64,000 bases of DNA from Hydrotalea sandarakina (GTDB lineage: Bacteria; Bacteroidota; Bacteroidia; Chitinophagales; Chitinophagaceae). The notes beneath the pieces are model-generated. The model was not told the DNA's origin. It did not search any database and saw only the letters and a program-made list of their open reading frames with translations. Below, piece after piece: positions 45,866 to 54,979 of this stretch. Positions within the stretch are counted from its first letter, which is position 1. Each line of letters begins with the position of its first letter. Both the position numbers and the translations under genes were made by a program. Where the stretch lies: positions 1 through 64,000 of the forward strand of contig NZ_QKZV01000004.1 in the NCBI RefSeq assembly GCF_003254115.1, written 5' to 3'.

Positions 45866-47392
45866 TTAAATCTGATTCAACATTTTTTGTGTGGCTTTAA
45901 TAGCAGAAACGGTTTGATCGCTATCTAATCCTCTGGTTTTAAATTCTCTGTTTTGATAGAACCAAGTAATAATGGTTTCGCACAATGCGTCGGATTTTCC
46001 TCCGGGCGGTATGCGAACTTCATAGTCGGTTAATTGAGGTAATTCTCTTTTTTTTAGCGCATAGATAGTTTTTAGTGCATTCATAAATGCATCATACTGA
46101 CCATCACCTTGTGCATGTTGTTCAAAAATTTCCCCATCCATGTTAATTTTAAGTGTTACAGAGGGACGAAGATTTTTTGAGTGTGTAAGCACATAGTTTT
46201 CAATATGCACTCGTTCTTCTATGGAATTACTATCCAATACATCGGACAAAATATAGGGTAGATCTGATTGTGTTACAACTTCCTTCTTATCGCCAAGTTC
46301 AATGATGCGTTGGGTAACTTTTTTTAAATCTTCTTCAGATAATTGAATGCCCAACTGCTGTAAGTTATTTTCAATGTTGGCTTTTCCACTTGTTTTGCCT
46401 AATGCATACCGGCGTTGACGACCAAAACGTTCGGGCAATAAATCATTAAAATATAAATTATTTTTTTTATCACCGTCGGCATGAATACCCGCCGTTTGTG
46501 TAAATACATTTTCACCCACAACCGGTTTGTTTGCAGGAATTCTGAAACCGGAAAAAGTTTCCACTAATTTGCTAATGGTATATAATGATTTTTCAACCAC
46601 ATTGGTTTTAACATTTTTGGCGTAATCGTTTAACACGGCAATAGCACTGGCCAAAGGTGCATTACCCGCCCGTTCACCCATGCCATTAACTGTTAAATGT
46701 AAACCTTTTGCTCCGGCTTTAACAGCTTCTAAAACATTGGCAATGCTTAAATCATAATCGTTGTGTGCATGAAAATCGAAATGAATATTAGGATAACGTT
46801 GTACAATTGACGAAATATATTCAAAAGTTTCAGAGGGCGTTAAAATGCCTAATGTATCGGGCAATAAAATGCGCTTCACAGGTTGCTGCACTAAGAAATC
46901 AAGGTATTCAAATACATAAGATTTTGAATGCCGCATACCATTGCTCCAATCTTCCAAATACACGTTACATTCAATATCGTTATTGCGTGCTAATTGAATT
47001 ACGGAAGCAATTTCAGCAAAATGTTGTTGAGGCGTTTTTTTAAGTTGATGCGTTAAATGATTTAATGAGCCTTTCGTAAGTAAATTCATTACTTTGGCTC
47101 CAGCTTGTAACATCCAATTAACAGAAGTATCGCCATCAACAAAAGTGAGTACTTCTATTTTATGTAAACAATTATTTTCTGCAGCCCATTGTGTAATTTT
47201 TTTAACGGCCAAAAACTCTCCTTCCGAAACCCTTGCAGAAGCAATTTCAATTCTATCAACTTTTACTTCCGTTAAAAGCAATTGAGCAATGGTTAATTTT
47301 TCTAATGCTGAAAATGCAACACTACTGGTTTGCTCCCCATCACGCAGGGTAGTATCCATAATTTCAATGTATTGTGTTTTTTCTTCATGCAT
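45866..47392 (-). CDS. cimA: (R)-citramalate synthase-like, LeuA/CimA family
   Basis: About 508 aa from ATG 47392 (MHEEKTQY); an ATG at 47404 is also in frame. The TIM-barrel synthase has DTTLRDGEQ, EIASARVSEGE, LLTKGSLNHL, NVYLEDWSNG, FDFHAHNDYDLS (metal-binding HxH) and NGMGERAGN, followed by a C-terminal allosteric domain (YEVRIPPGGKSDALCETIITW). From memory these stretches match Leptospira CimA much better than E. coli LeuA, notably the LLTKGS and YLEDWSNG pocket. It should condense pyruvate with acetyl-CoA to citramalate, feeding leuCD and leuB toward isoleucine. If it is really LeuA, the operon would be leucine only. Confidence 0.8.
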   Translation of the reverse strand: MHEEKTQYIEIMDTTLRDGEQTSSVAFSALEKLTIAQLLLTEVKVDRIEIASARVSEGEFLAVKKITQWAAENNCLHKIEVLTFVDGDTSVNWMLQAGAKVMNLLTKGSLNHLTHQLKKTPQQHFAEIASVIQLARNNDIECNVYLEDWSNGMRHSKSYVFEYLDFLVQQPVKRILLPDTLGILTPSETFEYISSIVQRYPNIHFDFHAHNDYDLSIANVLEAVKAGAKGLHLTVNGMGERAGNAPLASAIAVLNDYAKNVKTNVVEKSLYTISKLVETFSGFRIPANKPVVGENVFTQTAGIHADGDKKNNLYFNDLLPERFGRQRRYALGKTSGKANIENNLQQLGIQLSEEDLKKVTQRIIELGDKKEVVTQSDLPYILSDVLDSNSIEERVHIENYVLTHSKNLRPSVTLKINMDGEIFEQHAQGDGQYDAFMNALKTIYALKKRELPQLTDYEVRIPPGGKSDALCETIITWFYQNREFKTRGLDSDQTVSAIKATQKMLNQI

Positions 47393-47440
47393 AAGTTTGT
47401 ACATTTTGTGCTAGGGTGAAAGCACTTGGTGTATTGGCAA

Positions 47441-48037
47441 TTAATAAAAACTTTTTTCTGAAAACGCTTGAATGGCAGGTTTTATAGATTGCAGATAATC
47501 AATATCATCAAACCCATTTAACAAATTATGTTTTTTATATGCATTAATTTCAAATGAATACTTTTCACCGGTTGAAAGAATAGTAAAAGTTTGATTGGGA
47601 AGATGCACTTCGAATTCAGTAGCAGGATTTGCTTCAATTGCCGTAAAAACAGCTTGTAAAAATTCGGGGCTTACTTGTACAGGAAGAATACCGATGTTTA
47701 GAGAATTATTTTTAAAAATATCAGCAAAAAAACTGGAAACTACACAACGGAAACCATAATCGTAAATAGCCCAAGCAGCGTGTTCGCGGCTACTGCCACT
47801 ACCAAAGTTTTTACCCCCTACTAAAATTTTTCCTGAATAAATAGGATTATTCAAAACAAAATCTTTTTTAGGTGTATTATCGGCATTATAACGCCAGTCG
47901 CGAAACAAATTATCGCCAAAACCTTTGCGCTCAGTAGCTTTCAAAAAACGTGCAGGTATAATTTGGTCTGTATCAATGTTCTCCATAGGCATGGGAACTG
48001 CGGTACTTTTTAAAACAGAAAATTTATCGTAAGCCAT
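47441..48037 (-). CDS. leuD: 3-Isopropylmalate dehydratase small subunit
   Basis: 198 aa. The swivel domain of the LeuCD isomerase has [30 protein letters not shown] and the C-terminal Leu/Ile-rich region. It pairs with LeuC to isomerise 2- to 3-isopropylmalate, and citramalate to methylmalate if CimA acts upstream. It is 15 bp downstream of leuC. Confidence 0.96.
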   Translation of the reverse strand: MAYDKFSVLKSTAVPMPMENIDTDQIIPARFLKATERKGFGDNLFRDWRYNADNTPKKDFVLNNPIYSGKILVGGKNFGSGSSREHAAWAIYDYGFRCVVSSFFADIFKNNSLNIGILPVQVSPEFLQAVFTAIEANPATEFEVHLPNQTFTILSTGEKYSFEINAYKKHNLLNGFDDIDYLQSIKPAIQAFSEKSFY

Positions 48038-48052
48038 AAAATTAAATTCAAA

Positions 48053-49459
48053 TTATTGCATTAAAGTTCTTGGATCAGTTACAACACCGGTAACGGCAGC
48101 TGCAGCAGCTACCAAAGGGCTGGCTAAAAGCGTGCGGCTACCGGGGCCTTGCCGTCCTTCAAAATTTCTATTACTGGTACTAACCGCATATTTTCCTGCA
48201 GGTATTTTATCATCATTCATAGCTAAGCATGCGCTACAACCGGGCTGCCGCAATTGAAAACCAGCTTCAGTTAAAATATCTAAAATACCTTCTTCTTTAA
48301 TTTGTTGTTCTACAATACGCGAACCGGGTACGAGCCACGCAGTAATATGCTCTGCTTTTTTTCTGCCTTTTACAATTGTTGCAAAGGCGCGAAAATCTTC
48401 AATACGCCCGTTGGTACAACTGCCTAAAAAAACGTAATCCACTTTTTTTCCCAAAATGGCTTCGTTTTCTTGAAAGCCCATGTATTCTAAAGATTTTTTG
48501 TAAGATGCCTCACTACCACCCATTTGTGAAGCGGCAGGAATTTTTTTAGAAATACCGGTACCTAAACCCGGATTGGTACCATAGGTAATTTGAGGCTCAA
48601 TATCGGCAGCATTGAAATATAATTCTTTGTCGAAAACAGCACCTTCATCAGTTTTCAGTGTTTTCCAATAAGCTAATGCTGAATCCCAAGCAGCACCTTT
48701 GGGTGCTTTTTCTCTACCTTTTAAATACGCAAATGTGGTATCGTCAGGTGCAACCATTCCTCCGCGGGCTCCCATTTCTATTGACATGTTGCAAACCGTC
48801 ATACGACCTTCCATACTCATATTTTGGAAAACATCGCCGGCATATTCAACAAAATATCCTGTAGCGCCACTGGCAGTTATTTGAGAAATGATATATAAAA
48901 CCACATCTTTCGGCAAAACTCCTTTCCCCAATTCTCCATTCACATGAATACGCATTTTTTTTGGCTTAGGTTGCATAATGCATTGAGAGGAAAGTACCAT
49001 TTCAACTTCGGAAGTACCAATACCAAATGCAATACATCCAAATGCACCGTGAGTTGAGGTGTGTGAATCACCACATACAATGGTCATACCGGGTAACGTA
49101 ATACCATTTTCGGGGCCTACCACATGCACAATACCATTTTTAGGATTTCCCAAACCCCAATGTGAAATGCCATACTTTGCAGTATTTTCTTCTAATGCTT
49201 TTAATTGATTAGCTGACAAAGGATCTTTTACAGGCTGATCTTGATGGATGGTAGGAGTGTTATGATCGGCGGTAGCAAAAGTTTTATCGGGAAACATTAC
49301 AGAAAGTCCGCGATTTTTTAATCCTAAAAAAGCAACCGGACTGGTTACTTCATGAATAAAATGACGATCAATAAAAAGTACATCGGGACCATTATCAATG
49401 TGTTGCACCACATGTGCATCCCATACTTTATCAAACAATGTAGATGGTGTGTTCGACAT
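48053..49459 (-). CDS. leuC: 3-Isopropylmalate dehydratase large subunit
   Basis: 468 aa, aconitase superfamily. The [4Fe-4S] cluster ligands appear in [12 protein letters not shown] and in [10 protein letters not shown] (two Cys). The signature [15 protein letters not shown] is intact. Start [14 protein letters not shown] at 49459. First gene of the operon. The 140-bp upstream region carries a palindrome (49503-49522) and a weak hairpin followed by T on the minus strand, but no leader peptide rich in Leu or Ile was found. Confidence 0.96.
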   Translation of the reverse strand: MSNTPSTLFDKVWDAHVVQHIDNGPDVLFIDRHFIHEVTSPVAFLGLKNRGLSVMFPDKTFATADHNTPTIHQDQPVKDPLSANQLKALEENTAKYGISHWGLGNPKNGIVHVVGPENGITLPGMTIVCGDSHTSTHGAFGCIAFGIGTSEVEMVLSSQCIMQPKPKKMRIHVNGELGKGVLPKDVVLYIISQITASGATGYFVEYAGDVFQNMSMEGRMTVCNMSIEMGARGGMVAPDDTTFAYLKGREKAPKGAAWDSALAYWKTLKTDEGAVFDKELYFNAADIEPQITYGTNPGLGTGISKKIPAASQMGGSEASYKKSLEYMGFQENEAILGKKVDYVFLGSCTNGRIEDFRAFATIVKGRKKAEHITAWLVPGSRIVEQQIKEEGILDILTEAGFQLRQPGCSACLAMNDDKIPAGKYAVSTSNRNFEGRQGPGSRTLLASPLVAAAAAVTGVVTDPRTLMQ

Positions 49460-49502
49460 GAAAAAAAATTTTTAAAAACTACATCCCCCATGACGGAGGA
49501 GT

Positions 49503-49522
49503 GTAAAATTCGTAAATTTTAC
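49503..49522. promoter_or_regulatory. Perfect palindrome upstream of leuC, operator candidate
   Basis: GTAAAATTCGTAAATTTTAC has 8-bp arms around CGTA, 44 bp upstream of the leuC ATG. It may be an operator or a stem in the leader RNA. Confidence 0.4.
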
Positions 49523-49600
49523 AGACAAATGGATAGTTTTTTAAAATTTATTCAAAAAATAAGCCCTTTTTTAAATACTAACAAATGTTCGTAGTAGATA

Positions 49601-49637
49601 TATAAAAAAAAGCAATCCTTATAACTAGGATTGCTTT
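49601..49637 (-). terminator. Rho-independent terminator of the isocitrate dehydrogenase gene
   Basis: AAAGCAATCCT (49609-49619) and AGGATTGCTTT (49627-49637) make an 11-bp stem. On the minus strand the stem is followed by eight T. It separates icd from the leu operon promoter. Confidence 0.9.
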
Positions 49638-49660
49638 AATATTTATGGATTGAATTTTAT

Positions 49661-51097
49661 CTATTCCCCCTGCCCTAACGAAAAGGCGCGAACTCCGTTA
49701 AACGTGTATAAGTTTTCTGTTTTAATAACATCTATACCTGCTTCATTGGCAGAAAATAGTAGTTGCAGAACATGTTTTTTATCCAATTTGGTATTAGGAG
49801 CCGCGTAAAATCGACAACGCCAATGGTCGGTACAAAAAGTTTCATCAAAGCCATTTGGCCAAACCTTTGTTCCCCGATTGGTAATCATGGTTAAAGTTAG
49901 TTCGGGTGTATTTAAAGTTTGTAATTGCTTCGCTAATTCTTCAGCATGGCTGCCTTTCCAATCAACAAAAACATCAATTCCGGTTAATTGCTTTTCAGCA
50001 GGAGCCTTCCGCTTATAAGGAGGAATTGATAACGTAATGCCATTGGTGTAATGTACCTTAGGTAATTGAACGGGTTGCTTACCTAATCTTTCAATCACTG
50101 CCTCACCAAACTCTTTCGTTCCAACTAACTGTTTACTAATCCCCGGCTTATGAATATCTGCTGTATGAATACCATCTTCAATGGTGGTTAACCACGCATT
50201 TTGAATAGAAGAGGCGGCTTCATTTTCGCCAATATGATTTAACATTAAAACAGCAGCTTGAATTAAACCGGATGGGTTAGCCATATTTTTTCCTGCAATA
50301 TCGGGTGCTGAGCCATGAATGGCCTCAAACATCGCACAAGAACTACCAATATTAGCTGAACCGGCCAATCCAACCGAACCGGTTATTTCAGCAGCTACGT
50401 CAGATAATATATCTCCGTATAAATTCGGCATCACAATTACATCAAACAATTCTGGTTGGTTAGCTAAACGAGCAGCACCAATATCCACTATTAAATGTTT
50501 ACTTTCAATGGAAGGATATTCTTTTGATATTTCATCAAACACTTTATGAAACAAACCGTCTGTTTGTTTCATAATATTATCTTTTACAAAACAAGCTACT
50601 TTTTTTCTTCCATATGCTTTAGCATACTCAAATGCATAACGTATAATACGCTCACAGCCCGGACGTGAAATCAATTTCAAGCATTGAACAACTTCATCTG
50701 TTTGCTGATGTTCAATTCCTCCATATAAATCTTCTTCATTTTCACGTATAATAACTACATCCATGTTTGGATGTAAGGTAGAAACAAAGGGATGTAAACT
50801 TTTACAAGGACGTACATTGGCAAATAATCCCAATGTTTTTCTAATGCTAACGTTTAAACTTTTGTAACCGCCGCCTTGCGGTGTTGTAATGGGTGCCTTT
50901 AACAAAACTTTATTGGTTAAAATACTTTGCCATGCCTGCGGCTGAATTCCGGAAGTATTTCCGGATAAGTACACTTTCTCACCCACCATAATTTCATCAA
51001 ATTGAACAGCCGCACCCGAAGCTTTAATAATTTTTAAGGTTGCATCCATTATTTCCGGACCTATACCATCGCCTTTCGCTATTGTAATTGTTTTCAT
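49661..51097 (-). CDS. icd: NADP-dependent isocitrate dehydrogenase (Thermus-like long form)
   Basis: 478 aa. The isocitrate/isopropylmalate dehydrogenase core (residues 1-335) has GDGIGPEI, the substrate-binding SLNVSIRKTLGLFANVRP, IRENEEDLYGGIEH and the metal-binding NLYGDILSDVAAEITGSVGLAGSANIG. About 140 further residues form a C-terminal extension seen in Thermus-type isocitrate dehydrogenases. The RKTLG and ENEEDLYGG segments favour isocitrate over isopropylmalate. It links citrate to 2-oxoglutarate. It is divergent from a LysR gene and has its own promoter and terminator. Confidence 0.88.
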   Translation of the reverse strand: MKTITIAKGDGIGPEIMDATLKIIKASGAAVQFDEIMVGEKVYLSGNTSGIQPQAWQSILTNKVLLKAPITTPQGGGYKSLNVSIRKTLGLFANVRPCKSLHPFVSTLHPNMDVVIIRENEEDLYGGIEHQQTDEVVQCLKLISRPGCERIIRYAFEYAKAYGRKKVACFVKDNIMKQTDGLFHKVFDEISKEYPSIESKHLIVDIGAARLANQPELFDVIVMPNLYGDILSDVAAEITGSVGLAGSANIGSSCAMFEAIHGSAPDIAGKNMANPSGLIQAAVLMLNHIGENEAASSIQNAWLTTIEDGIHTADIHKPGISKQLVGTKEFGEAVIERLGKQPVQLPKVHYTNGITLSIPPYKRKAPAEKQLTGIDVFVDWKGSHAEELAKQLQTLNTPELTLTMITNRGTKVWPNGFDETFCTDHWRCRFYAAPNTKLDKKHVLQLLFSANEAGIDVIKTENLYTFNGVRAFSLGQGE

Positions 51098-51114
51098 AAA
51101 AATTAATTTCGGCG

Positions 51115-51122
51115 CAAAAGTA
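51115..51122 (-). promoter_or_regulatory. Putative icd promoter -7 element
   Basis: The minus strand reads TACTTTTG, 17 bp upstream of the icd ATG, and fits TAnnTTTG. Confidence 0.5.
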
Positions 51123-51141
51123 TTGCCGTTATATCATTGTG

Positions 51142-51164
51142 TTTCATTTATCTTTATAATGAAA
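51142..51164. promoter_or_regulatory. LysR-type binding site (T-N11-A) between icd and lysR
   Basis: TTTCAT (51142-51147), 11 bp, ATGAAA (51159-51164) is a perfect interrupted palindrome of the LTTR form. It lies 16 bp before the lysR ATG and 19 bp upstream of the icd -7 element, so it could serve both genes. Confidence 0.6.
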
Positions 51165-51180
51165 TTGATTAAAATAATTT

Positions 51181-52104
51181 ATGAATTACACTTTACATCA
51201 ACTATTGGTTTTTACAACAATTGCCAAAACAGAAAGTATTACCAAGGCTGCAGAAGAATTAAATTTAACCCAACCTGCTGTTTCTATTCAATTAAAAAAC
51301 TTACAAGATCAATTTGAATTACCCTTAACCGAAATAATTGGGCGGAAACTATACGTTACAGAATTCGGAAAAGAAATTGCAGCAGCAGCGAATAATATTT
51401 TGAACGAGGTACAAGCCATTGATTATAAAACGCAAGAATACAAAGGCTTATTAAGTGGCAAATTAAAAATAGCTGCTGTTTCTACGGGCATATATGTTAT
51501 ACCTTATTTTCTGGAAGGGTTTTTACAACAACATCCCGGAATTGCGCTAAGCCTTGATGTAACCAACAAAGCAAAAGTGTTAGAAAGTTTGGAAAATAAT
51601 GACATTGATTTTGCCATGGTTTCCGTTTTACCCGAAAACATGGCAATAGAAAATATTCCATTACTAAAAAACAAATTGTATTTAATTAATAATACACAAC
51701 AAATATTCCCGGCCAAAAAACATTCACTTTCATTACTGGAAAAAATACCTTTAATTTTCAGAGAACAAGGTAGCGGTACCCGATTGACGATGGAAAGTTT
51801 TTTTGCTGAAAAAAATATAACGGTACATCAAAAAATGGAATTAACATCGAATGAAGCAGTAAAGCAGGCCGTATTAGCCGGTTTGGGCAGCTCAATTATG
51901 CCATTAATTGGAATAAAGAATGAGTTAATGAACAAAAGTTTGCAAATAATTCCATTGCAAAACTTTCCAATAATTACTAATTGGCAACTAATTTGGCGGA
52001 AAGGGAAAAAACATTCGGCCATTGGAAGGGCCTTATTGAAACATATTCAGGCAGAAAAAGAAAATATTATAAAAAAATATTTTGACTGGTATGAACAATA
52101 TTAA
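51181..52104 (+). CDS. LysR-family transcriptional regulator
   Basis: 307 aa. The N-terminal winged HTH (LHQLLVFTTIAKTESITKAAEELNLTQPAVSIQLKNLQ) is split here only by its standard positions 5-42; it is followed by a long linker helix and a periplasmic-binding-protein-like effector domain. The protein resembles the CbbR/CysB-like branch. It is transcribed away from icd with a T-N11-A palindrome between, so self-regulation and control of icd are likely. The effector is unknown; a citric-acid-cycle intermediate is a reasonable guess. Confidence 0.9.
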   Translation: MNYTLHQLLVFTTIAKTESITKAAEELNLTQPAVSIQLKNLQDQFELPLTEIIGRKLYVTEFGKEIAAAANNILNEVQAIDYKTQEYKGLLSGKLKIAAVSTGIYVIPYFLEGFLQQHPGIALSLDVTNKAKVLESLENNDIDFAMVSVLPENMAIENIPLLKNKLYLINNTQQIFPAKKHSLSLLEKIPLIFREQGSGTRLTMESFFAEKNITVHQKMELTSNEAVKQAVLAGLGSSIMPLIGIKNELMNKSLQIIPLQNFPIITNWQLIWRKGKKHSAIGRALLKHIQAEKENIIKKYFDWYEQY

Positions 52105-52107
52105 AAC

Positions 52108-52146
52108 ATCACCGCACCAAAATATTTAGTATAATGGTGCGGTGAT
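52108..52146. terminator. Bidirectional terminator-like hairpin
   Basis: ATCACCGCACCA (52108-52119) and TGGTGCGGTGAT (52135-52146) form a perfect 12-bp stem between two convergent genes. Only a short T run follows on the minus side. Confidence 0.7.
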
Positions 52147-52157
52147 AAATAAATACA

Positions 52158-52520
52158 TTAATTCTTTTTAATGTAGGTTTTGTTCCCATTTGAATTAATG
52201 TAATAATGGCCTCCACGCTTGCCTTCGTAAATGGTTCTGCCTTTATCATCTTTCCCAATTACTTTGTCATTACCGGCTGCAGCTGTTGAAGGAGCTGCTT
52301 TGGTTACGGTTTTTGGAGGCTTAGTAGTTGGTTTGGAAGTTGTAGCAGGAGGGGTGGCAGGTGCTGCTGTTTGTGTTGCAGCTTTGGTTTTAGTTGCTTT
52401 TGCTTTTTGAGTTTTGGTTTGTTTAGTTGTTTTGGTTGCTGTAGTTTGCGCCTGTGACAGTGAAGGAGCAATTATCAGCATGGCCATTACTAAAAATAAC
52501 CCACCTAATAATTTTTTCAT
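52158..52520 (-). CDS. Small secreted Lys/Thr/Ala/Pro-rich protein with PBCV basic adaptor-like tail
   Basis: 120 aa. A signal peptide (residues 1-24, ending in SLSQAQ) precedes a low-complexity Thr/Lys/Ala/Pro stretch (25-82). The C-terminal 35 residues, GKDDKGRTIYEGKRGGHYYIN and NGNKTYIKKN, resemble the PBCV-specific basic adaptor domain known from chlorovirus proteins and also seen in Bacteroidota. The basic linker suggests binding to an acidic polymer in the periplasm or at the surface. Function unknown. Confidence 0.75.
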   Translation of the reverse strand: MKKLLGGLFLVMAMLIIAPSLSQAQTTATKTTKQTKTQKAKATKTKAATQTAAPATPPATTSKPTTKPPKTVTKAAPSTAAAGNDKVIGKDDKGRTIYEGKRGGHYYINSNGNKTYIKKN

Positions 52521-52618
52521 ACAAGATTTTTTAGTGAAAAATATATCCTAATATATTACAAAAAAGCAACGCTACAAACTGAAAATTGGAAATGTATAGA
52601 AATACTACTTTTTGATGA

Positions 52619-53617
52619 TTATTGATCTTGAGGATAGCTTATCCCCGCGATACTTCTAATTGAATCAAGTGTTTCCATTAATGTAAGTGTAAGTTCATGT
52701 GTCATCACCGGACTTTCCGTTAACCCTTGTTGTAAACAATTGGTAACATGCTGCGCTTCGTATTGATAGCCCCACCCTTCCGTTTTTTCAACTGCAATTT
52801 CAACAGCCTCTTTAATTGAAAAGTCGTAGTACAAAATTTTAGCAGAGGGTTCATAAAATCTGGAAGTTAATTTAATGGAAGCCTTGGTGCCTGCAATTTC
52901 TGCTTCAGTAGGTAACGTAGTGGTAAAAGATGAAAACAATTGAGCCATTGCACCACTTTTGTAAGTAAATAAAATGGAACATTGTTCATCAACAGATGAA
53001 TGGGCATGTGGTATCATCGCTGCTTGAATATGTTGAGGTTTTCCTAGTACACTTAATGCCATAAACACATTGTAAATACCGATATCTAATAATGTTCCGC
53101 CACCTAACTCAGGTTCAAACAAACGCGGTGACACTGGGGACTGAGGCTTAAATCCGAAATTAATTAATACGGCTTGAACAGTACCCAATTTACCTTCTTC
53201 AATAATTTGCATTAATTGTTGGTAGTGCGGCAAAAACTTAGTCCATAAAGCTTCCATTAAAAACACTTTTTGCTGCTTTGCCAAGGCAATCATGGCTTTG
53301 GCCTGTTTGGTATTGATTGCAAATGGTTTTTCACACAATACTGCTTTACCATGTTGTAAACATAACATTGTATGTTCAAAATGAAAGCTATGCGGAGTAG
53401 CAACATATATTACATCAATAGCTGCATCATTTACTAAATCTAAATAACTGCCATAAGCTTTATCAGCATTGAAGTTTTTCGCAAAACTTTCAGCAGATGA
53501 CAAAGAACGAGCAGCTACTGCACTCAGTTGAGCATCTTTTACCAATTTTAAATCGGAAGCAAATTTTGCAGCAATTTTTCCGCAACCTAACATGCCCCAT
53601 TTTATTATTTTTCCCAT
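52619..53617 (-). CDS. Gfo/Idh/MocA-family oxidoreductase
   Basis: 332 aa. The N-terminal Rossmann domain has WGMLGCGKIAAKFA and the Gfo/Idh/MocA signature VLCEKPFAIN with the conserved EKP. The C-terminal dimerisation/substrate domain has GGGTLLDIGIYNV. The region resembles dihydrodiol/xylose dehydrogenase-like members, which use NAD(P) to oxidise a sugar or diol. Substrate unknown. It is 32 bp upstream of, and on the same strand as, the double-thioredoxin gene. Confidence 0.88.
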   Translation of the reverse strand: MGKIIKWGMLGCGKIAAKFASDLKLVKDAQLSAVAARSLSSAESFAKNFNADKAYGSYLDLVNDAAIDVIYVATPHSFHFEHTMLCLQHGKAVLCEKPFAINTKQAKAMIALAKQQKVFLMEALWTKFLPHYQQLMQIIEEGKLGTVQAVLINFGFKPQSPVSPRLFEPELGGGTLLDIGIYNVFMALSVLGKPQHIQAAMIPHAHSSVDEQCSILFTYKSGAMAQLFSSFTTTLPTEAEIAGTKASIKLTSRFYEPSAKILYYDFSIKEAVEIAVEKTEGWGYQYEAQHVTNCLQQGLTESPVMTHELTLTLMETLDSIRSIAGISYPQDQ

Positions 53618-53649
53618 TCTATTTTTTTTACTACAAAAAGTTAATTGGT

Positions 53650-54777
53650 TTAATAGTAACGCCCAATATATGCATTATCAACAATTATTTTTTTTAATGT
53701 CGAAGGATCAATGGCACCTTCATGGGCATATACAATTTTACCACCCGGCTCAACAAGAATAGTGTAAGGCAAAGCACCTTGCCATTTGGGGTCTATGGCA
53801 TCTATTAAAGCATATTTATCATCTGTATTGAGTATATAATTTTTGCATGAAGCTTGTTGCAATTTTAAAAAGTCCAATGCTTTAGCTTGTTTGGAAGGAT
53901 CATCGGCACTTATGGAAACAAACTCAAAATCGCGCCCACGGTACATTCTATTCATAGTAATGAATTCGGGGAACTCAGTTACACAAGGTCCGCACCAGGT
54001 TGCCCAAACATTAATTAACCGTAATTTATTAGAGGTGTTTTTTAATAGCGCTTTAATAGAATCAATAGAAACGGCGTTTAAACTTACCGGTTCTGCTGCC
54101 CATTGTTGTTGAGCCAAAGTAATCCAGTTACTTTTTTCAGCCCATTTTATGGAACAGCCGAACACTTTTGTTGTACTAACGGTAACGGGTTTACCGGCAA
54201 GTATTTCATCAATAGCATTAGCTGCATCGGTATGTTTTGGCGTTTTCCCCGGCTTTTCTGTATCATCTACGCGCCCTGAATACCGCAGTTTCCTTTCTGC
54301 ATCAAAAATAAAAACATGGGGCGTAGCTATTGGACCATATTTTTTTGAAACTTCTTGATTATCGCCATCATACAAATAAGGGAAGTTGAAATGCTTTTCC
54401 GCAGCCCTAATTTTCATTTCATCAAATGAATCACTTAAATCTGTATAACCCAATTCATCTAACCGAATTGATTTTGGATCGTTGGGCATAATAGCAACAA
54501 CGGCCACGCCTTTGTCTTTATATCGATTCGTTAATGCAATAATTTTATCCTCATAAGCTTGTGCAGTGGGACAATGATTACAGGTAAATACTACCACTAA
54601 TATTTTTGCATTTTTAAACGATGATAATGAATACCATTTACCATCGGTAGCAGGCAGTTTAAAATCCGGTGCCGGTGCACCAATCGGTAAAGTAGGATGT
54701 TCTGAAAAGGTATTCCGGTTTGCTATTGTTACATTGGTTTGTAAAATAACAAAAAGCAGTATCAGCATTTTTTTCAT
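53650..54777 (-). CDS. Secreted protein with two thioredoxin-like domains
   Basis: About 375 aa from ATG 54777, which starts the signal peptide MKKMLILLFVILQTNVTIA. The first domain (about 30-190) is a redoxin with VVVFTCNHCPTAQAYEDKI and VAIMPNDP, where CNHC takes the place of CxxC. The second (about 215-375) is TlpA-like with NVWATWCGPCVTEFPEF. Both should sit in the periplasm. The tandem layout is known in Bacteroidota. A role in thiol redox or peroxide chemistry is inferred. Confidence 0.85.
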   Translation of the reverse strand: MKKMLILLFVILQTNVTIANRNTFSEHPTLPIGAPAPDFKLPATDGKWYSLSSFKNAKILVVVFTCNHCPTAQAYEDKIIALTNRYKDKGVAVVAIMPNDPKSIRLDELGYTDLSDSFDEMKIRAAEKHFNFPYLYDGDNQEVSKKYGPIATPHVFIFDAERKLRYSGRVDDTEKPGKTPKHTDAANAIDEILAGKPVTVSTTKVFGCSIKWAEKSNWITLAQQQWAAEPVSLNAVSIDSIKALLKNTSNKLRLINVWATWCGPCVTEFPEFITMNRMYRGRDFEFVSISADDPSKQAKALDFLKLQQASCKNYILNTDDKYALIDAIDPKWQGALPYTILVEPGGKIVYAHEGAIDPSTLKKIIVDNAYIGRYY

Positions 54778-54979
54778 TGTCAAGCAATTTAGGAATTCAC
54801 ATTGCAGAAAAGGTACTGACAAAACCCTGAATCACAAAAAACTAAGTGTATTGGTGTTAACAATTTGATGTAGGTCAATAATTAGTTTGTTTTCGTAGTG
54901 AATAAATACAGAATCTTACCTTTAGGTTTTACCGGTTTAACATTTTTCACACATCAGTTTTAAAATAAAAACAATACGT

